This document shows positions 59,987 to 64,000 of a stretch of DNA of 64,000 nucleotides, in pieces; the first letter of the stretch is position 1, and every line of letters begins with the position of its first letter. The stretch comes from Benincasa hispida. Lineage: Eukaryota > Streptophyta > Magnoliopsida > Cucurbitales > Cucurbitaceae. The DNA lies in NCBI RefSeq assembly GCF_009727055.1, contig NC_052350.1, positions 31,100,789 through 31,164,788 on the forward strand. The letters are read 5' to 3'. The position numbers and the translations under genes are program-made. The notes beneath the pieces were generated by a model. The model had not been told where the DNA came from. It made no database searches and worked only from the letters and a program-made list of their open reading frames with translations.

Positions 59987-60560
59987 ATCTATGTTCTCTA
60001 GATGCCACTTTTTAATGAGACATTCATAAACCTCTACTTTCCATGGGATGACCATCTAGTGGATAGTTGAACCCACCCTACCGTAAATGAGATGTACCCA
60101 CAAACCTCTGGTGAATCTCGAAGGAAACAAAAACCTCTGGTGAATCTCAAAGGAAACACAAACCTTTGATGAATCCTGAAGGAAAGACAAACATCTGGTG
60201 AAATCCCAAAGGAGATCATCATCTTTGGTGAATCCCGAAGGAGATCACCACCTTTGGTGGGTATCTAATTATGGGTAGAGGTAATTATCACTATCATAAA
60301 CATAATATACATCATAAAACATAGTCCCACAAATATGCAAATAAATAGCATCATGCTCTATGTACATCTAGCAAATCATATAACAAAATAATTTAATTCA
60401 TGCCTGCACTCATAATATGCTTCAAACCACAATTAAAAATCCACTTATTTATCTTCATGCATCTTGATGCAAACAATCTTAAAATCCTCAAAATCATTCT
60501 CAAATTTATCGTCTACCACAAAGGCCGTTCCAGTAGTAAGATTACATACCTTAAAATTTG
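59987..60560 (-). mobile_element. gypsy LTR right part, minus strand, with 29-bp minisatellite
   Basis: Repeats GTTCTCTAGAT seen at 57840 at the left insertion edge. 60105-60260 holds five to six 29-bp units (CCTCTGGTGAATCTCGAAGG). The rest resembles the AAATATGCAAATAAATAGCA-type part of minus-oriented gypsy LTRs. Confidence 0.5.
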
Positions 60561-61097
60561 GTCATAAATTTTAATCCAAGTAATTAATCTTCTAAAAAAT
60601 TTTGGAAGACTTGAATCCACCCTATAACATAAATTACAGTTTTCATATAGCACCCCTGGATCAAAATAAAAAATCCAAAATCTAAACTTATCCTTTGGGG
60701 TCTAAATCCAATTAACCAAATCAACCAAAAAGTAACTAAATTCCAAAACTCAATTCAAATTGGCCAACCTGAACATAAATTAAATCCAAAATTAATAACA
60801 TAATTTTCCATAAATACTCTTAATCCAAGAGATAACCATGATGAGATTCGAATCCCGAGCGGAAGCGTGTGAACATTTTTTATCCCACAAATCGCTTTTT
60901 ATACAAACAAAAATCGTGTATTAAAACAAAAGATGTGTAGAATAAACATGTGAAATAGAATTCTTTAGAAAAAGGAAAGAACCATTCTCACATTTACAGA
61001 TTTCCAAACTTCTAGAACAATCCTCTCGATATTCCGACGAACAATCTTCCAACAATCTTGAACACGAACGTATCCTTGAACAATCTTGAACATGACC
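60561..61097. other. repeat-derived intergenic DNA
   Basis: 60561-60830 is AT-rich with no feature. 60835-61097 reads like the 3' end of another minus-oriented copia-type LTR (GATTCGAATCCCGAGCGGAA), but I cannot place its borders. Confidence 0.35.
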
Positions 61098-61983
61098 ACG
61101 AGAGTTATTAGGGCTAATGCCCTAAATCTCGTAAGGTTCTATAGTTTGTAATTGTATGTACAAACATTTTATTTATGTAATAAAATATGTGATGTTTTAT
61201 TTCCAAATTAGTTACATTAACCACAAACCAATAAACTAACACCCAATATTATCTTATAGCTTAAACATGTATGTAGAGACATACAGGTGGATCATGTTTA
61301 AGTGATAACCTAAATAGTCTGTAGTAGATGGATAAGGTTGGATACCTTATCTTGGTGACACTAGAGTATGTCCCGTTTTGTAGATATTACAATTGTCGTA
61401 AAGTGCTACAAATGATCTGATCCTGATCATTCATGTGAAGACATGTGAGTGAGGATATTCTACACAAAGGAGCTTGTATAAGACCAGACCACGAAATGAC
61501 TAGTCTCATTATATAACGCCATTCATAATAGAGACTTACATTTCAACAAGATGACCATAGGTAATATGACTTGAATCCTGAGTGAGTTGTGAACTCTTAT
61601 CTATGAAGGTGATCCTTTGATTTGTATGGGTGAGAGTGGCCACATCGCTGATTCAGCAAGCCTACCATCTTAGGGATTCGTCTAATTGGAGAGCTGGGAA
61701 CACAACTACACAAGAAGGAATTCTCTCTTTCCTCAATGCTGGGGCAAGTAGATAAATTGCTCCTTTAAGAGCTGATTCCGAGGCTTGAACAATGTGGCAC
61801 AACACCCTCTCCTAGCTTGAGAGGGTTTTGGTCATAGTTGGACTATGATTTATTGTTCATTAGAGGGATTAGTGGTACTTAAAGAGTTAGATGTAACTAC
61901 AGGGGCAAAATGGTAATTTTGGCCCAATTGTACTTACGAGCAATTTGTGAAGGGTTATTGTACTTGACTGGTTATATCCAATG
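61098..61983 (+). mobile_element. copia-type LTR copy i, left part
   Basis: Shares with copy f GCCCTAAATCTCGT, GTTTGTAATTGTATGTACAAA, ACATGTATGTAGAGACATAC and AGTAGATGGATAAGG. Interrupted at 61983 by copy j; about 20 bp of it resume at 63819. Confidence 0.8.
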
Positions 61984-63813
61984 TGTTGGGTTTTATGTCC
62001 TAAAACTCGTGGTTTGTAAACATTAGAACTTATTGTAAGAATTCGAGAAAGTTGTTGAATATTTTTTTTAAGAAATTCAATAAACCTAAGTCCCTTGACT
62101 ATATGAGTACTTGAACTTTATATAGAGACATACAAGTGGATCAGGTTCGAGTAAATAGTCAAAATGATCTATAGTATATGAATAAGTTTGGGTACCTTAT
62201 TCTGGTAACACTATTGGATGCGGCCTACTCTGTAGTTGTTACAAAGAGTTGTAAAGTGCTACATACGAAGTGATCCTAATTCGTGCATGTTGAGACATGA
62301 GGAGTAGGGGTGTCCTGTGCAAATGAGTTTTGTGCAAGATCGGACCACAAAACCTGTCACTCTTACTTTATAACGCTGTTTACTGTTTAAGATTGACTAT
62401 TTCGAAGCGATGACCTAGGTAACTTAACCTTAATCCTAAGCTAACTATGAACTCCTATTTGTTCGGGATTATCCTTTGATCTGCAAATGGTGAGAGTAGA
62501 CTAATTGCCTCTGCTCAATAAACTTACCATTTTGGGGATAAGATCGGATGAATAGCTGGGAACATAGGGTGCAAGAGGGAATTCGCTCCTAACCAATTAG
62601 GGTTAGTAGTGAGATTGTTCCCTTCAAGTGTTGATTCTAGGTCTTGAACAAGAGGTCTCACCCTCTCATTGGCCCGAGAGGGATTCAATTTGTTGATTGG
62701 ATCACAAATCAATTGTTCATTAGGGGATTAGTGGAACTTAAGGAACAAGAGGTAATTACGGGGGTAAAATAGAGATTCGACCCAACCGTTATTACGAGCA
62801 ACCTGTGAAGGGTTAACTTAATAATCATGGTTATATCGAGTGAACATAATATATCTATTGTGAGGGGAGTTTAGCTATGGGCTTTAGTGGAATCACCCAT
62901 TAGTTAACGAATGGGGGTTAGATCGGTCTAATGAGTTTAACCAATTAATCTCGGATCGTTGGAGCCCATGATCTGTAGGTCTGCGAGGTCCCCCTACTAT
63001 CTTGTAAATGGATAAGCTCGAGAATAGCGTGATAAGTTAATTTGAAGTGTTCAAATTAGAATTAAATGAATTTGGAGAAATAATATTTAAATATGATTTA
63101 AATATTTGAAGATGGAATTGTGTTACAAATTAATATAATATTTGATATTAAATTAATTAGAATATTTAAATTGTTTAAATAATTATTTATTAATTTTATT
63201 AAATAAAATTAATTTATGAAATTAATTTTGTAAAATTAATAATATTTTTAGTTTTATTAAATAAAATTGATTTTGAAATCAATTTTGATAAAATAGAAAA
63301 AGAAAAGAAAAACACAAAGTTGAAAAAATTGATTTTCCATTTACTCCATGAACTAGCTCACCAACAACCCACTTTAACTCTTCATTAACTCCAAGCATGA
63401 GGTGCATCTCATGTAACAAGCTTCTTTGCATGAATGTCTGCAATATATAGAAGATTTTGGAGTGTTTTGGAGGAGAGCAATTGAACAAAATTCTAAAAAA
63501 AAAAAAAGTTGAGAGAAGAAGGGTGTTCTTCTCAATGGTTGCTGCTGTGAGCTTCTCCAAATTCCCTTAATTCTAACTTATTTTGAGTCCCACTACTCAA
63601 TCTTGAGCTAAAAAAGGATAGTAGAGAAGATCTTGGGGCGCTCTACAACTGTGGAGATTTGTAGCTGAATCGAAGCTTAGAGGAAGTTCTTCAAAGGTAT
63701 GTCATGAAACTCATTTTTTCTATTGAAGCATGTTTTCTTTACTGCCAAAATTAATGAATTAGAGTGCTTATGGATCCTAGTTTTCTTCCGCTGCACATTG
63801 GTACCTTCCAACA
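61984..63813 (+). mobile_element. copia-type solo LTR copy j, nested in copy i
   Basis: 1,830 bp running TGTTGGG...TTCCAACA, with CAATG on both sides (61979-61983 and 63814-63818), an exact 5-bp target duplication. The uninterrupted target reads ATCTAATGGACAC in copy f near 45180. Perfect terminal inverted TGTTGG/CCAACA. No internal region: a clean solo LTR and probably one of the youngest insertions here. Confidence 0.92.
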
Positions 63814-63818
63814 CAATG

Positions 63819-64000
63819 GACACAGAAATATATCTGTAGCTCAAAACCCGAGTTTTAATTACCTCACTTAAGTATGTTTAAGGATAAGAAAATGAAGAGG
63901 GAAATGTTTAAGTATGAGAAACTTGGCTCTCGGGTGTTTAATAAGATTGCCTTGCAAAAAGAAATTTTTGCTAAGTGTTGGTCATGAAAATGGTGGCTAA
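63819..64000 (+). other. remainder of copy i and unknown right edge
   Basis: GACACAGAAATATATCTGTA continues copy i for about 20 bp; after that the sequence leaves the family and I recognise nothing up to the window end. Confidence 0.45.

Overview
The window looks like about 64 kb of nuclear DNA from a eudicot plant. It is AT-rich, its genes have short exons and GT-AG introns, and it is crowded with LTR retrotransposons, LINE tails and MITE-like elements. The repeat types (a DUF1985/Mutator-type fragment, long copia LTRs, LINE tails ending in a fixed AATGAAA...TTATAAAA pattern) suggest Cucurbitaceae. That family-level guess comes from pattern recognition, not from a search.

Three host genes can be supported, all on the + strand. 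(1) The 3' five coding exons of the exosome subunit CSL4 span 4318-18912; its first exon must lie left of the window. (2) A nine-exon gene at 36008-38588 encodes a 301-residue protein with a plastid-type N-terminus and two C-terminal hydrophobic segments; I do not recognise it by name. (3) A six-exon gene at 50267-53569 encodes the thiamine-pathway enzyme TH2 (TENA domain fused to a HAD phosphatase, 605 residues). The genes show no functional link to each other. CSL4 belongs to RNA decay and TH2 to thiamine phosphate dephosphorylation and pyrimidine salvage.

Layout: 1-4317 is CSL4 intron filled with a decayed Ty3/gypsy pol, a copia fragment and a LINE tail. 4393-9670 and 9760-16604 are two giant CSL4 introns holding a GATC-rich minisatellite, a solo LTR with target duplication, LINE tails, an Athila-like gag/RT remnant and a fold-back element. 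19000-23000 is AT-rich DNA plus a minus-strand gypsy LTR. 23000-35060 is a nest of copia-type LTRs, an Athila/Tat-type LTR pair and a DUF1985 pseudogene with a CGATCG minisatellite. 36008-38588 is the plastid-type gene. 39490-47940 contains more copia LTRs, a broken copia gag-pol and a 5-base assembly gap. 50267-53569 is TH2. 53600-64000 holds MITEs, a gypsy LTR with three minisatellites and a nested pair of copia LTRs.

The commonest repeat is one family (or closely related families) of 1.7-2.3 kb copia LTRs. I count about ten copies or fragments, four of them bounded by 5-bp target duplications that I could read directly. I found no convincing new biological system. The most interesting points are the shared CGATCG-word arrays in an LTR family and in the DUF1985 locus, the nested solo LTRs, the very short predicted leader of TH2 with a second in-frame Met, and a GC-AG intron in the plastid-type gene.
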